Assembly: GCF_024703995.1 (NCBI RefSeq)
Contig: NZ_JAMXQV010000006.1
Location: forward strand, 248,001 to 312,000
Direction of reading: 5' to 3'
Source: Amycolatopsis iheyensis
Lineage (GTDB): Bacteria; Actinomycetota; Actinomycetes; Mycobacteriales; Pseudonocardiaceae
Length of the DNA: 64,000 nucleotides
Part shown: one piece after another, positions 10,901 to 27,102 of the stretch
How positions within the stretch are numbered: the stretch's first letter is position 1
How the letters are laid out: each line of letters opens with the position of its first letter
Translations under genes and position numbers: made by a program
The notes under the pieces: model-generated
Databases searched by the model: none
Seen by the model: the letters and a program-made list of their open reading frames with translations, nothing else
What the model was told of the DNA's origin: nothing

Positions 10901-13900
10901 CGCCGTCGCGGCCCGCCCGGCCGTCACCCGGCGCACGCGGCCCGACCGCCTGCCGCTGGCACCCGGCCAGGAGCGGCTCTGGTTCCTGGCCCGGCTGGAC
11001 CCCGCCGACACCGCCTACCACATGCCGATGGCGCTGCGGCTGCGCGGCGAGGTCGACACCGGCGCGCTCGCGGCGGCACTGTCCGATGTGGCCGGTCGGC
11101 ACGAAGCCCTGCGCACGTACTACGCCGAGGACGAGTCCGGTCTGCACCAGGTGATCCTGGACTCCTTCGAAGTCCCGTTCGAGATCGGCGCCGGCTCGGT
11201 CGCCGACGCCGCGCGGACGCCGTTCGACCTGGCCGCCGCGCCGCCGGTGCGGTCGTGGCTGTTCAGCGAGGGCGACGAGCACGTGCTCCTGGTGCTGACC
11301 CATCACATCGCCGGCGACGGCTGGTCGATCCCGGTCCTGCTCGGCGACCTCGCCGACGCGTACGCGGCCCGGCTCGACGGCCACGCTCCCGAGTGGACGC
11401 CGCTGCCGGTGCAGTACGCGGACTACACGCTCTGGCAACGAGAACTCGACAGCGACCTCACCTACTGGACCGACGCGCTCGCCGGGCTGCCCGAGGAACT
11501 GGCGCTGCCCTACGACCGCGTCCGGCCCGCCACCGCCGACCACACCGGCGGCTCCGCGGCCGTCACGATCCCGGCCGAGCTGCACTCCCGGCTGCTGGCG
11601 CTGGCGACCGGACGACGCGCGACGCTGTTCATGGTCCTGCAGGCCGCGCTCGCCACGCTGCTGGCGCGGTTCGGCGCCGGCGACGACATCCCGATCGGCA
11701 CCCCGGTCGCCGGGCGGCCGGACCCGGTCCTCGACGACCTCGTCGGGTTCTTCGTCAACACCGTGGTCCTGCGCACCGACCTCGGCGGCGCCCCGGCGTT
11801 CACCGAGCTGCTGGACCGCGTCCGGGAAGCCGACCTGGGCGCGTTCGAGCACGACGACGTCCCGTTCGAGCGCCTGGTCGAGGAGCTGAACCCGGCCCGG
11901 TCGGCGGCCCGGCACCCGCTGTTCCAGGTGATGCTGGTGCTGCAGCAGGACGCGCCGGCCCCCGCCCTGTCCGGAGTGGAGTGTGCGCCCTACGAGGTGA
12001 CCCGTGCGGTCGCCAAGTTCGACCTCACCGCCGCCCTGGAGGAACACGGCGACGGCGGCGGGATCACCGGCGCCTTCGAGTACGCGACCGCGTTGTTCGA
12101 CGCCGCCACAGCCGAGCGCCTGGCCACGGCGTTCGTCCGGTTGCTGGAGCAGATCGCCGACGCGCCTTCGACGTCGGTGACGGCGTTCGACGTGCTCACC
12201 ACCGCCGAACGCGACCTCGTCCTGGCATCGGGTCACGCGGCCGGGATCGAGCCGCTGCCCGTGGACTGCCTGCACACCATCGTCGAACGGCAGGACCCCG
12301 AAGCCGTCGCGATCCTGTTCGAGGGCGAGTCGCTGACCTACGGCGAGCTGAACACGCGCGCCAACCAGGTGGCCCACCACCTCCTCGACGACGGCATCCG
12401 GCGCGGCGAGGTCGTCGGTGTCCTCATGGAGCGCGGCTTCGACTTCGCGATCGCGGTGCTCGGCGTGCTCAAGTCCGGCGCCGCGTACACCCTGCTGGAC
12501 CCGAGCTACCCGGCCGAGCGCCTGGCCGCGGTCACCGAGCAGGCGGGCGTCAAGCGGGTGCTGAAGTCCCTGCCGAGCCACCCGGACACCACGAACCCGG
12601 CCGTCGAGCTGACCCCGGCCGACCTGGCCTGCGTCATGTTCACCTCCGGCTCGACCGGCGTCCCCAAGGGCGTTGCGACCTCGCACCGCGGGGTGGTCGC
12701 GACGATGGGCCAGGGCTACGCGACGTTCGACGCGGACCAGGTGTGGCTGCAGTGCGCGCCGGTGTCGTGGGACGGCTTCGCGCTCCAGCTGTTCGGCGCG
12801 CTGCTCTACGGCGGCCGCACGGTCCTGCAGCCCGGGCAGAACCCGGAGCCGGAACGGATCGCCGCGCTGGTCGTCGAGCACGGCGTCACCGTGTTGCACG
12901 CCTCGGCGAGCCTGTTCAACTACCTGCTCGACCAGGAGCCGCAGGTCTTCGCCGTGCTGCGCCGGGCGATGACCGGCGGCGAGCCGGCGTCGGTCGGGCA
13001 CGTCACCAAGGCGCTGCGCGAGTACCCGGACGTCGCGCTGATCAACGGGTACGGCCCGGCCGAGAGCATGGGCTACACGACGTTCCACCCGATCACCGAA
13101 GCCGACCTCGGCGGGACGGCGATCCCGATCGGCCGGCCTGTCGCGAGCAAGCGCGCGTACGTCCTCGACCCGCAGCTCAACCTCGCCGCTCCCGGTGTCA
13201 CGGGCGAGCTGTACCTGGCGGGCCACGGTCTCGCCGACGGCTACCGGGGCCTGCCAGCGGCGACCGCCGAGCGGTTCGTGGCGAACCCGTTCGCGGCCGG
13301 GGAGCGGATGTACCGCACCGGCGACCTGGTCCGCTGGCGCGCCGACGGCGTGCTCGAGTACGTCGGCCGCGCCGACGACCAGGTCAAGGTCCGCGGCTTC
13401 CGCGTCGAACCCGGGGAAGTGCGGGCGGTGCTGGCCCGCTACGACGGTGTCGAGCAGGCCGCGGTCGTCGTCCGCGACGGCCGGCTGATCGGCTACGTCG
13501 TCGGTTCGGCCGAGCCCGCGGCGCTGCGGGCGTACCTGGCCGACCGGCTGCCGGACTACCTCGTGCCGTCGGCGATCGTCCCCCTGGACGCGCTGCCCCG
13601 CACGGCGAACGGCAAGCTGGACCGCCGTGCGCTGCCCGCGCCGGACTTCGCGGCGGCGTCCCGGCGGCGGCCGCGGACCCGCACCGAGAACGTCCTCTGT
13701 GGACTGTTCGCCGACGTGCTCGGGCTGCCCGAGGTCGGCCTGGACGACGGGTTCTTCGACCTGGGTGGGCACTCGCTGCTGGCCGCACGGTTGATCGGCC
13801 GCGTCCGCGCGGTGCTCGGTGTCGAGCTGGGCATCCGCGACCTGTTCCGCACCCCGGCCGTCGCCGGGCTCGCCGAAGTCCTCGGCGACGCGGCCCCGGC

Positions 13901-16900
13901 CCGCCCGCCGGTGACGCGGCGCGAGCGGCCCCAGCGGCTGCCGCTGTCGTTCGCGCAGCAGCGGCTGTGGTTCGTCGACCAGGCCGAAGAGGCCAACGCC
14001 GGCTACGACGTCCCGCGTGCGCTCCGCCTGCGCGGCTCACTCGACGTGCCCGCCCTGCAGGCGGCGCTGGCCGACGTCGTCGAGCGGCACGAGTCGCTGC
14101 GGACGGTGTACCCCTCCCACGAAGGCGAGCCGTGGCAGGAGATCCTGACCGCGCCCGCGGTGCCGTGGACGCTCACCCAGTCCACAGAGGACGCGCTGGA
14201 CGACGTCCTCGCCGAGGCCGCGGCGCACGTGTTCGACCTGCGCGCCGAACTGCCGATCCGGGCGCACCTGGTCTCGGTTTCCGCCGACGACCACGTGCTG
14301 CTGCTGGTCCTGCACCACATCGCGTCCGACGGCTGGTCGGCCGCGCCGCTGTGGCGCGACCTGGCGACGGCCTACCCCGCCCGCCTCGACGGGCACGCCC
14401 CGGACTGGGCGCCGCTGCCCGTGCAGTACGTGGACTACACGCTCTGGCAACGCGAAGTCCTCGACGAGGCGGAGCTCACCGACCAGCTGGCGTTCTGGCG
14501 CGACGCGCTCACCGGCGCACCGGAGGAGCTGGCCCTGCCCGCCGACCGGGTGCGCCCGGCCGTGGCGAGCCACCGCGGTGGCTCCGTGGAGTTCACGCTC
14601 GACGCGGACGTCCACAGGGGACTGGCCGACCTGGCCCGGGGGAGCGGCGCGACGCTGTTCATGGCGCTGCAGGCCGGGTTCGCGGCCCTGCTGTCCCGGC
14701 TCGGCGCCGGGGACGACGTGCCGTTGGGGACCGCCGTCGCGGGTCGTGGCGACACCGCGTTGGACGATCTCGCCGGGTTCTTCGTCAACACCCTGGTCCT
14801 GCGCACCGACGTCTCCGGGCAGCCGACGTTCCGGCAGCTGCTGGCCCGCGTCCGCGACGCCGGGCTGGCCGCGCTGGCGCATGCCGACGTCCCGTTCGAG
14901 CGGGTCGTCGAGGAGCTGAACCCGGCCCGGTCGGCGGCCCGGCACCCGTTGTTCCAGGTGATGCTGGTGCTGCAGAACAACGCCACCGCGCGGCTCAGCC
15001 TGCCGGGGCTGGCCACCGAAGGTGTCACGGTCCGGCGGGACGTCGCCAAGTTCGACCTCACCGCGGGCATCGAGGAGAACCACACCGCTGAGGGCCACCC
15101 GGCCGGCCTGACCGGGCAGCTGGAGTACGCGGCCGACCTGTTCGACACGGCCACGGCCACTTCGATCGCCCAGCGGTTCGCGCGGTTCCTCACCGCGGCC
15201 GTCGCCACGCCGGACGTGTCCGTTGTGGACCTCGACGTCCTCGGTGCCGGTGAGCGGGCCGAACTGCTGGCCCACGGCACGACCGAGGTCACTGCTCCGG
15301 CCATGCGGCTGCACGACCTGGTCGAGCGGCAAGCCCAGTGGGCACCGGACGCCACCGCGCTGCTCTTCGAGGGCACGCCGCTGACCTACGGGCAGCTCGA
15401 CACCGAGGCCAACCGGCTCGCCCGGCACCTGGTCGCCGAGGGCGTCCGGCACGGCGACCTGGTCGGCGTCCACATCGGACGCTCGCCGCGACTGGCTGTC
15501 GCGCTGCTCGCCGTGCTCAAGGCCGGCGCCGCCTACACCGTGCTGGACACGGACTTCCCGGCCGATCGCCTGGTCGGCGCCCTGCGGCGGACGTCGGCCG
15601 CCGTCGTCGTCACCGACGGCCGAGACCTGCCGTGGCGCCGGATCGACGTGGTCGCCGACGCGGCGGCGATCGCCGTGCGCGACGGTGGTGCGCTCGGCCT
15701 GCCGGGCAGCCCGGACGACCTCGCCGTGGTCATGTTCACCTCCGGCTCCACCGGGGTGCCCAAGGCGGTCGCGGCCCCGCACCGCGCGGTCGTCGGCACG
15801 CTGACCGGCCAGGACTACGCCGGGTTCGGCCCCGACGACGTGTGGCTGCAGTGCGCGCCGGTGTCGTGGGACGCGTTCGGCACGCAGCTGCTCGGCCCGC
15901 TCCTGGCCGGCGGCACGGTCGTGCTCCAGCCCGGCCAGCGGCCCGAGCCGGCGCTGATCGAGGACCTCGTGCTGGCGCACGACGTCACGGTCCTGGACGT
16001 CTCGGCCAGCCTGTTCGACTTCCTGGTCGACGAGCACCCGGCGGTGTTCGGGACCGTCCGCCGCGCGATGACCGGCGGCGAGGCCGCCTCGCCCGCGCAC
16101 CTGGCCAAGGTGCTCCGGGAGTACCCGCACGTCGCCGTGATCAACGGCTACGGCCCGGCCGAGACCATGGGCTTCAGCACGTTCCACCAGGTCAAGACGG
16201 TCGACGGCCCGGTCCCGATCGGGCGGCCGCTGACCGGCAAGCACGCGTACGTCCTCGACTCCAGGCTGCGGCCGGTGCCCGCCGGGGTGGTCGGCGAGCT
16301 GTACCTGTCCGGCGTCGGCACGGCGCTGGGGTACCTCGGTGCGCCGGGCGCGACGGCCGAGCGGTTCGTCGCCTCGCCGTTCGCGGCGGGGGCGCGGATG
16401 TACCGCACGGGTGACCTCGCGCGGTGGACCGCCGAGGGCGTGCTCGAGTACGCCGGCCGGACCGACGACCAGGTCAAGATCCGCGGGTTCCGCGTCGAGC
16501 CGGGCGAGGTGCAGGCCGTGCTGGCCGCGCACGAGGGCGTCACGCAGGTGGCGGTCGTGGTCCGGGACGGGCTGCTGGTGGCCTACGTCGTCGGGACCGT
16601 CGATCCGGCGGTGTTGTCGGAGTTCGCCGCCGCGCGGCTGCCGGAGCACCTGGTGCCGTCGGTGCTCGTGCCCCTCGCCGAGCTGCCGCGGACCGCGAAC
16701 GGCAAGCTGGACCGGGCGGCACTGCCCGCGCCGCGGCGGGTCGTCGCCGGGCACGTGGCTCCGCGCACCCCGATCGAGATCGCGCTGGCGGCGATCTGGG
16801 CGGACGTGCTCGGGGTTCCTTCGCCCGGGGTGGAGGACAACTTCTTCGCCCTCGGCGGGCACTCGTTGCTGGCGGCGAAGGTGACCGGCCGGATGCGCAC

Positions 16901-19900
16901 GGAGTTCGGCGTGCGGCTGGGGGTCCGGGCGCTGTTCGAGGCGCCGACGATCGCCGCGCTGGCCCGGCTGGTGCCGGCGGCGTCCACTGTGGACTTCGAG
17001 CCGATCCCGGTTCGGCCCGCCGGGGCGCGGACGCCGCTGTCGCCGGTGCAGCGCGGACTCTGGTTCGCCGAGCGGCTCGCGCCGGGTTCGGCGGAGTACC
17101 TGGTGCCGCTGGTGTTGCGCGTCGGGGGCGACCTCGACGTGGGGGCGTTGGCGAGCGCGCTGTCCGCGGTGGTGGCACGGCACGAGGTGCTGCGGAGCCG
17201 CTTCCTGGAGGTGGATGGCGAGCCGGTGCAGGTGGTGGACCCGGTGCGCGCGGTCTTGCTGCCGGTGACCGAGGTGCCGGACATCGACGCCTTCGTGCGC
17301 TCGCAGCTCGAGAACCCGCTCGACCTCGAGCACGGTCCCGTCTGCCGGGCCGCGCTGGGGCGCGTGTCGGAGCGCGAGCACGTGCTGGTGCTGGTCATGC
17401 ACCACATCGTCGCCGACGGGTGGTCCATGGGTGTCCTGGCCGCCGACCTTCGCGACCACTACGCCGGAACCCGGCCCGCGGCCCTGCCGGTGCAGTTCGG
17501 CGACGTCGCCGCGTGGCAAGCCGCCGCGTCCGACGAAGCCGGGCTCGCGTTCTGGCAGCGAGCCCTCGCCGGGATGCCGCACGTCGCCGAGCTGCCCACC
17601 GACCGGCCGCGGCCGCTCACCCGGGACATCGCCGGCGCCAAGACACCGGTGCACGTCCCCGCCGAAGTCGTCGATCGGCTGCAGCGACTGGGCGCCGAGC
17701 ACGGCGCCAGCCTGTTCATGACCGTCCTCGCCGCCTTCGAGGTGCTGATCAGCCGCTACACCGCCCTGCGGGACTTCGCGATCGGCACCCCGGTGTCCGG
17801 CCGCGGCCACCCGCAGACCGAGCCGCTCATCGGGCACTTCGTCAACACCGTGCCGTTGCGCGCGGACCTGACCGGCGACCCGGCCTTCACCGAGCTGCTG
17901 GCCCGCGTCCGCACCAGCACGCTCGCCGCGTTCGACCACGACGACGTCCCGTTCGACCGGATCGTCGAGCTGCTGCGCCCGCAGCGCGACCTCACCCGCA
18001 CCCCGCTGGTGCAGATCGTGTTCGCCCTGCAGAACAACGAAGAGGCGGGCTGGGCGCTGGCGGGCCTCGACGTCGAGAAGCTGGCCGTCGACACTCGGGT
18101 GAGCAAGTTCGACCTCGAACTCGCGCTCGCCCAGGACGCCGACGGCGCCCTGACCGGCATCTTCGAGTACCCGACCGCGCTGTTCGACGCCACCACGATC
18201 GAACGCATGGCCGGCCACTTCACGACCCTCCTGAGCCAGCTCGCCGAGGCACCCGAAACCCCCGTCGGCGAGCTGAACCTGCTGAGCCGGGCCGAGCGGA
18301 ACCACCTCGTCCACGGCGTCAACGACACGGTCGTCGCCTACGACGAGTCGGCCTGCCTGCACCACCTGATCACCGAGCAGGCCCGCCGAACCCCGGGTGC
18401 GATCGCCGTCGAATACCTCGACGAGAGCATCGGCTACGCCGAGCTGGACCGCCGGGCCGGGGTACTCGCCGCGCGCCTGGTCGAGCACGGCGTCGGCCCG
18501 GACGTCCCGGTGGGCCTGCGGATGGACCGCTCGATCGACCTGATCGTCGGCCTGGTGGCCATCCTGAAGGCCGGCGGCGCGTTCGTCCCGATCGAGACCG
18601 ACGCGCCCGAACCGCGGGTGCTCGGCATCCTCGGCGACGCACACTCGCCGGTCTGCCTGGTCAACGAAGGCGCGCCGAGCCCGCAGAGCGACCGGGTGGC
18701 CTTCCTCGAAGTGTCCGGTTTGGACGGTGAAGCACCGGAGCTGCCGGACACCGCGCACCCGGACAACCTGGTGTCGATCTACTACACCTCCGGCTCCACC
18801 GGAAAGCCGAAGGGCGTCGCGAGCACCCACCGCGGCTGGGTGAACCGGCTGCGCTGGCACCAGGACACCTACCGACTCCAGCCGGGCGAAAGCGTCCTGC
18901 AGAAGACGACCCTCGTCTTCGACGACGCCGCCGTGGAATGCCTCTGGCCGCTGATCGTCGGCGGCCGCGTGGCGCTGATCCCGCCGGGCCTGCACCGCGA
19001 CCCGGCGGCCATCCTGGCCGGCGCGATCAAGCACCGCGTCGCCAACCTGCAGTTCGTGCCCAGCATGCTCACCCTGTTCCTGGAGCAGCTGACCCCGGCC
19101 GACCGGGCCGCGCTGAAGACGGTCCGGAACGTCATCACCAGCGGTGAAGCCCTGCAGCCGGAGCTGCTGAAGCTGTTCTTCGACCGCCTGGGCGACACCG
19201 CCACCCTGCACAACCAGTGGGGCGCCACCGAAGTCTCGATCGACTCGACCATGCGCGAATGCCTCCGGTCCGATCTGGACGGTGCGGGCTCGGTGAGCGT
19301 CGGCTCGCCGATCGCGAACAACCAGATCCACGTCCTCGACGAGCACCTGCGGCCGGTCCCGATCGGCGTCCCCGGTGACCTGTTCATCGGCGGCGTCGGC
19401 CTCGCCCGCGGCTACCTCGGCGACGCGCGCAAGACGGCGTCGGCGTTCCTCGCGAGCCCGTTCGAGCCGGGGGAGCGGCTCTACCGCACCGGCGACCGCG
19501 GGCTGCGCACCCCCGACGGCGCGCTGACCTTCCTCGGCCGCCAGGACTCGCAGGTCAAGATCCGCGGCATCCGCGTCGAGCCCGGCGAGGTCGAGCAGGT
19601 CCTGCTGGAACTGCCCGGTGTCCGCGAAGCCGCGGTCACGGTGTGGCAGCCGGTGCCGGGGGACAAGCGGCTCGCCGGGTACGTCACGCCGCAGGCCGGC
19701 GTCACGCTCACCGAGGGCGAGATCCGCGAGCAGCTGCGTGCGCGGCTGCCGGTTTACCTCGTGCCGACGGCGCTGAGCGTGCTGCCCGAGTTCCCGACGA
19801 CGACCAGCGGCAAGATCGACCGCAAGGCGCTGCCCGCGCCCGCCGCGGCCGGCGCCGAGTACCGGGCCCCGGAGGGCCCGGTCGCGGAACTGGTCGCCGG

Positions 19901-22900
19901 AGTGCTGCAACACGTCCTCGGCGTCGAGCGGGTGGGCGCCGACGACAACTTCTTCGACTTGGGCGGGCACTCCCTGCTGGGCGTGCGGGTGGTCGCGGAG
20001 CTGCGCAAGCGGCTCTCGGCGGACATCCCGATCCGGCTGATCTTCGACTCGCCCACGGTCGCGGAACTGGCGGACGCCGTCAGCCGCGCCACCAAGCGCG
20101 AGTTCGAGGCCATCCCGAAGCGGCCCGACGGCCCGGCGCCCCTGGCCGGGGTGCAGGTCGGCATGTGGCTGGCCGACCGGATGGCGCCCTCGAGCGCGGA
20201 ATACCTGGTGCCCAACGCGGTCCGCCTCCGCGGCCCCCTCGACGTCGACGCCCTCTCCGCCGCGCTGACCAAGCTGGTCCAGCGGCACGAGATCCTGCGC
20301 ACGCGGTTCGTCGAGATCGACGGCGAGCCGAAGCAGGTCGTCGACCCCGCCGGGCCGGTGCCGTTGCCGGTCACCGAGATCGACGCGATCGAGCCGTTCC
20401 TGGCCTTGCGGGGCATCGACCTCGCCACCGGACCGGTCTTCGCCGCGGCCCTCGGGCGGCTCGCCGAAGACGACCACGTCCTGGTCCTCTCGGCGCACCA
20501 CATCGTCCTCGACGGCTGGTCCGAAGGCCTCCTCGCCGAGGAGCTGCGCGACCTCTACGCGGGCGCCGACCTCCCGCCGCTGCCGGTGCAGTACGCCGAC
20601 GTCGCGGCCTGGTCCCAGCCGACCGAGGCGGCCGTCGAGTTCTGGCGAGCGCAGCTGGCCGGGGTGCCGCAGGTCGTGCAGCTGCCGACGGACCGCCCGC
20701 GGCCGCCGGTGCGCGACCCGCGCGGCGCGCGCTACGAGTTCACCGTGCCCGCCGCACTGGCGACCCGGCTCGGCGAGGTCGGCGCGGAAGCCCGGGCGAG
20801 CCTGTTCATGACCCTGCTCGCCGGGTTCCAGGTGCTCGTCTCCCGGCACACCGGGCTGCGTGAGTTCGCGATCGGCAGCCCGGTCGCCGGCCGCGACCAC
20901 CCGGACACCGAGCGGCTGATCGGCCAGTTCGTCAACACCCTCGCCCTGCGCGCGGACCTGACCGGCTCGCCCGGCTTCGGCGAACTCCTGGAAAGGGTCC
21001 GCGAGACCGCGCTGAACTCCTTCAGCCACCAGGAAGTCCCGATCGACCGGGTCGTCGCCGAGCTGCGGCCCGACCGCGACCCGAGCCGGAACCCGTTGAT
21101 CCAGCTGATGTTCGCGCTGCAGACGGTGTCCGAAGGCGGCTGGGAGCTCGCCGGCCTCGACTGCGAGCCCCTCGGCGTCGAGACCGGCGCGGCCAAGTTC
21201 GACCTGGCGATGGTGCTGCGCGAGCAGGCCTCCGGCGAGGTCGGCGGCGTGCTCGAATACCCGGTCGCGTTGTTCGACGAGGACACGGTCGCCGCGTTCG
21301 CCGACCGCTACCTGCGCCTGCTGGCCGGGTTCGCCGCCGACCCGGCGCGGCCGGTGGACCGCGTCCCGATGCTGGACGCCGCCGAACTCGCGCCCCTGGC
21401 CGGTACCGCCCCGGGTGGCACGTTCGCCGGGCTGGTCGAGGCGCAGGTGCGGCGGACCCCGGACGCCCCGGCCGTGGTGGCTGGGCCGTACTCGCTCACC
21501 TACGCCGAGCTGGACGCGGCGGCCAACCGCGTCGCCCGGGTCCTGCGCGAACGCGGGGCCGCACCGGAAACGGTGGTCGCGCTGCTGCTGCCGCGCTCGG
21601 CCGACCTGGTCGTGGCGCAGCTCGCGGTGGTCAAGACCGGGGCGGCGTTCCTGCCGATCGACCCGAGCTACCCGGCCGAGCGCATCCGGTACATGCTCGA
21701 CGACGCCGACCCGGTGCTGACGCTGCGGGAGCTGCCGGAGTCCACAATGGACGACAGCTCGCCGGCCGTCGAAGTACGGCCCGAGAACGCGGCGTACGTG
21801 ATCTACACCTCGGGCTCGACCGGACGGCCGAAGGGTGTCGTCGTCAGTCACGCCGGCCTCGGCACCCTGGTGGCCAACACCATCGCCGCCTACCGGGTCG
21901 GGCCGGGCGACCGGGTCCTGCAGTACGTGTCGCCGAGCTTCGACGCGTCGATCCTGGAGCTGTGCGCGTCGCTGATGACCGGCGCGGCCCTGGTCGTCAC
22001 CCCACCCGGTCCGCTGCTGGGTGACCAGCTGCGGGACGTCCTCGCCGAGGGCCGCGTGACGCACGCGCTGATCCCGCCCGCGGCCCTGGCCACCGTCGAA
22101 GACCCGGACCTGCCGGACTTCCGGACGGTCGTCGTCGGCGGCGACGTGTGCCCGCCGGAGCTGGTCGCGAAGTGGGCGCCGGGCCGCCGGATGCTCAACA
22201 TGTACGGCCCGACCGAGGCCACGGTCGTCTCGACGGTGTCCGAACCCCTGGTGGTCGGCGCCCCGGTGACCATCGGCGCCGCGTTGAAGCACACCCAGGC
22301 GTACGTCCTGGACGACCGGCTCCAGCCGGTGCCACCGGGCGTCGCGGGCGAGCTGTACGTCGCGAGCCCGGGCCTGGCCCGCGGGTACCTCGGACGACCG
22401 GGCCTGACCGCGAGCCGGTTCGTGGCGAACCCGGCGGGCGGCCGGATGTACCGCACCGGCGACCTGGTCCGCCGCACCCGCGCCGGGGACCTGGAGTTCC
22501 TCGGCCGGACCGACGACCAGGTCAAGATCCGCGGCTTCCGCATCGAGCTCGGCGAAGTCGAGTCGGCGTTGCGGGCGCACCCGGCGCTCACCGCGGCGGT
22601 CGTCCTCGCCAAGCCCGACCCGGCCGGGCAGAAACGCCTGGTCGCCTACGTCGCCGGCGACGTGACGGGCGCCGAGCTGCGGACGTTCCTCGGGCAGCGC
22701 CTGCCGGAGCACCTGGTGCCGAGCGCGTTCGTCGTGCTCGACGCGCTGCCGGTCACCACGAGCGGCAAGCTCGACCGGGCCGCGCTGCCCGAACCGGCGG
22801 AGGAGACCGCGGACTACGTCGCCCCGAGCAGTCCCGAGGAGCAGCTGATCGCCGACATCTGGGCCGAGGTGCTGGGGGTGCCCCGCGTCGGGCTCGGTGA

Positions 22901-23113
22901 CGACTTCTTCGCCCTCGGCGGGCATTCCGTGCTCGCCGCCAAGGTCCGGATGCGGCTGCAGGCCGCGTTCGGCGTCGACCTCGCCCTGCCCGTGCTGTTC
23001 CAGACCACCACGGTCGCCGCGCTCGCCGCCGTGGTCCACACCGAGATCGAGGCCGAGCTCGCCGGCATGTCCGAGCAGGAGCTCCTCGACTCCCTTTCCG
23101 AGGAGGCCAGCGC

Positions 23114-23117
<4 letters not shown>
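3093..23117 (+). CDS. Giant seven-module nonribosomal peptide synthetase (A-T-[C-A-T]x6)
   Basis: The product is about 6674 aa. Start choice: GTG at 3093 has GGAG nine bases upstream; an in-frame GTG at 3069 lacks an SD and would add eight residues. Domain order from core motifs (approximate residues): A1 170, T1 555; C2 737, A2 1187, T2 1558; C3 1733, A3 2190, T3 2563; C4 2738, A4 3185, T4 3559; C5 3741, A5 4216, T5 4589; C6 4770, A6 5232, T6 5626; C7 5802, A7 6238, T7 6609. Every T domain keeps the GGHS serine, every C domain an intact HHxxxDG, and every A domain the A10 lysine. There is no leading C domain, so module 1 is the starter; a C-A linker remnant precedes A1. No epimerase, methyltransferase or thioesterase is present. 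The stop overlaps the next NRPS start (ATGA), so the chain passes to that protein. Confidence 0.97.
4906..7915 (+). other. NRPS module 2 (C-A-T), hydrophobic, Ile-like code
   Basis: The C domain has HHIACDGWS. The A-domain code read by hand is D-A-F-F-Y-G-A-I-F-K, close to a known Ile-type code (DAFFYGITFK). The A5 core is NAYGPVEN instead of NxYGPTE. It shares a distinctive region (WDxF, then LQPG..PEP, then SASL) with modules 4 and 5. Specificity is moderately supported. Confidence 0.6.
7916..10930 (+). other. NRPS module 3 (C-A-T), predicted Gly
   Basis: The C domain has HHIASDGWS. The A-domain code reads D-I-L-Q-L-G-M-I-W-K, almost identical to the established Gly code DILQLGLIWK. The A core motifs are canonical ([26 protein letters not shown]). 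Confidence 0.82.
10931..13915 (+). other. NRPS module 4 (C-A-T), unassigned specificity
   Basis: The C domain has HHIAGDGWS. The A code reads D-G-L-H-M-G-G-G-Y-K, which I cannot match to a known substrate. The A5 core is NGYGPAES, departing from NxYGPTE. A His at position 278 and glycines at 322 and 330 suggest a roomy, polar pocket. It shares long near-identical DNA with module 5. Confidence 0.6.
13916..17010 (+). other. NRPS module 5 (C-A-T), unassigned, acidic pocket
   Basis: The C domain has HHIASDGWS. The A code reads D-A-T-D-M-G-G-G-F-K. The extra Asp at position 278 would suit a basic side chain, such as a diamino acid. The A3 core is SGSTGVPKA, with Ala replacing the final Gly. The A5 core is NGYGPAET. 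Confidence 0.6.
17011..20118 (+). other. NRPS module 6 (C-A-T), atypical A domain
   Basis: The C domain (HHIVADGWS) belongs with that of module 7 rather than those of modules 2-5. The A code reads D-D-V-Q-I-S-Q-I-D-K, with no known match. The A domain is unusual elsewhere too: [11 protein letters not shown] replaces the usual LDPxYPxxR, and the A5 core is NQWGATEVS in place of NxYGPTE. Catalytic core residues ([15 protein letters not shown]) are intact. Confidence 0.6.
20119..23117 (+). other. NRPS module 7 (C-A-T), unassigned hydrophobic
   Basis: The C domain has HHIVLDGWS and an unusual C1 motif (LAGVQVGMW instead of LSxAQxRLW). The A code reads D-A-L-L-V-G-M-V-V-K, a wholly hydrophobic pocket with no exact match that I recall. 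The T domain ([10 protein letters not shown]) is followed by ~55 residues rich in Glu that may dock to the next synthetase. Confidence 0.6.
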
Positions 23118-27091
<3,974 letters not shown>

Positions 27092-27102
27092 AGGAGAACG
27101 CC

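Noticed and set aside
3363..13772. A 3469-codon open frame antisense to the NRPS gene
   Set aside because: It is a shadow created by strong GC bias in the third codon position of the sense NRPS. It encodes low-complexity Arg/Gly/Asp-rich sequence and no domain.
14037..23039. A 3000-codon open frame antisense to the second half of the NRPS gene
   Set aside because: Same GC-bias artefact; composition matches reverse-complemented NRPS codons and no family is recognisable.
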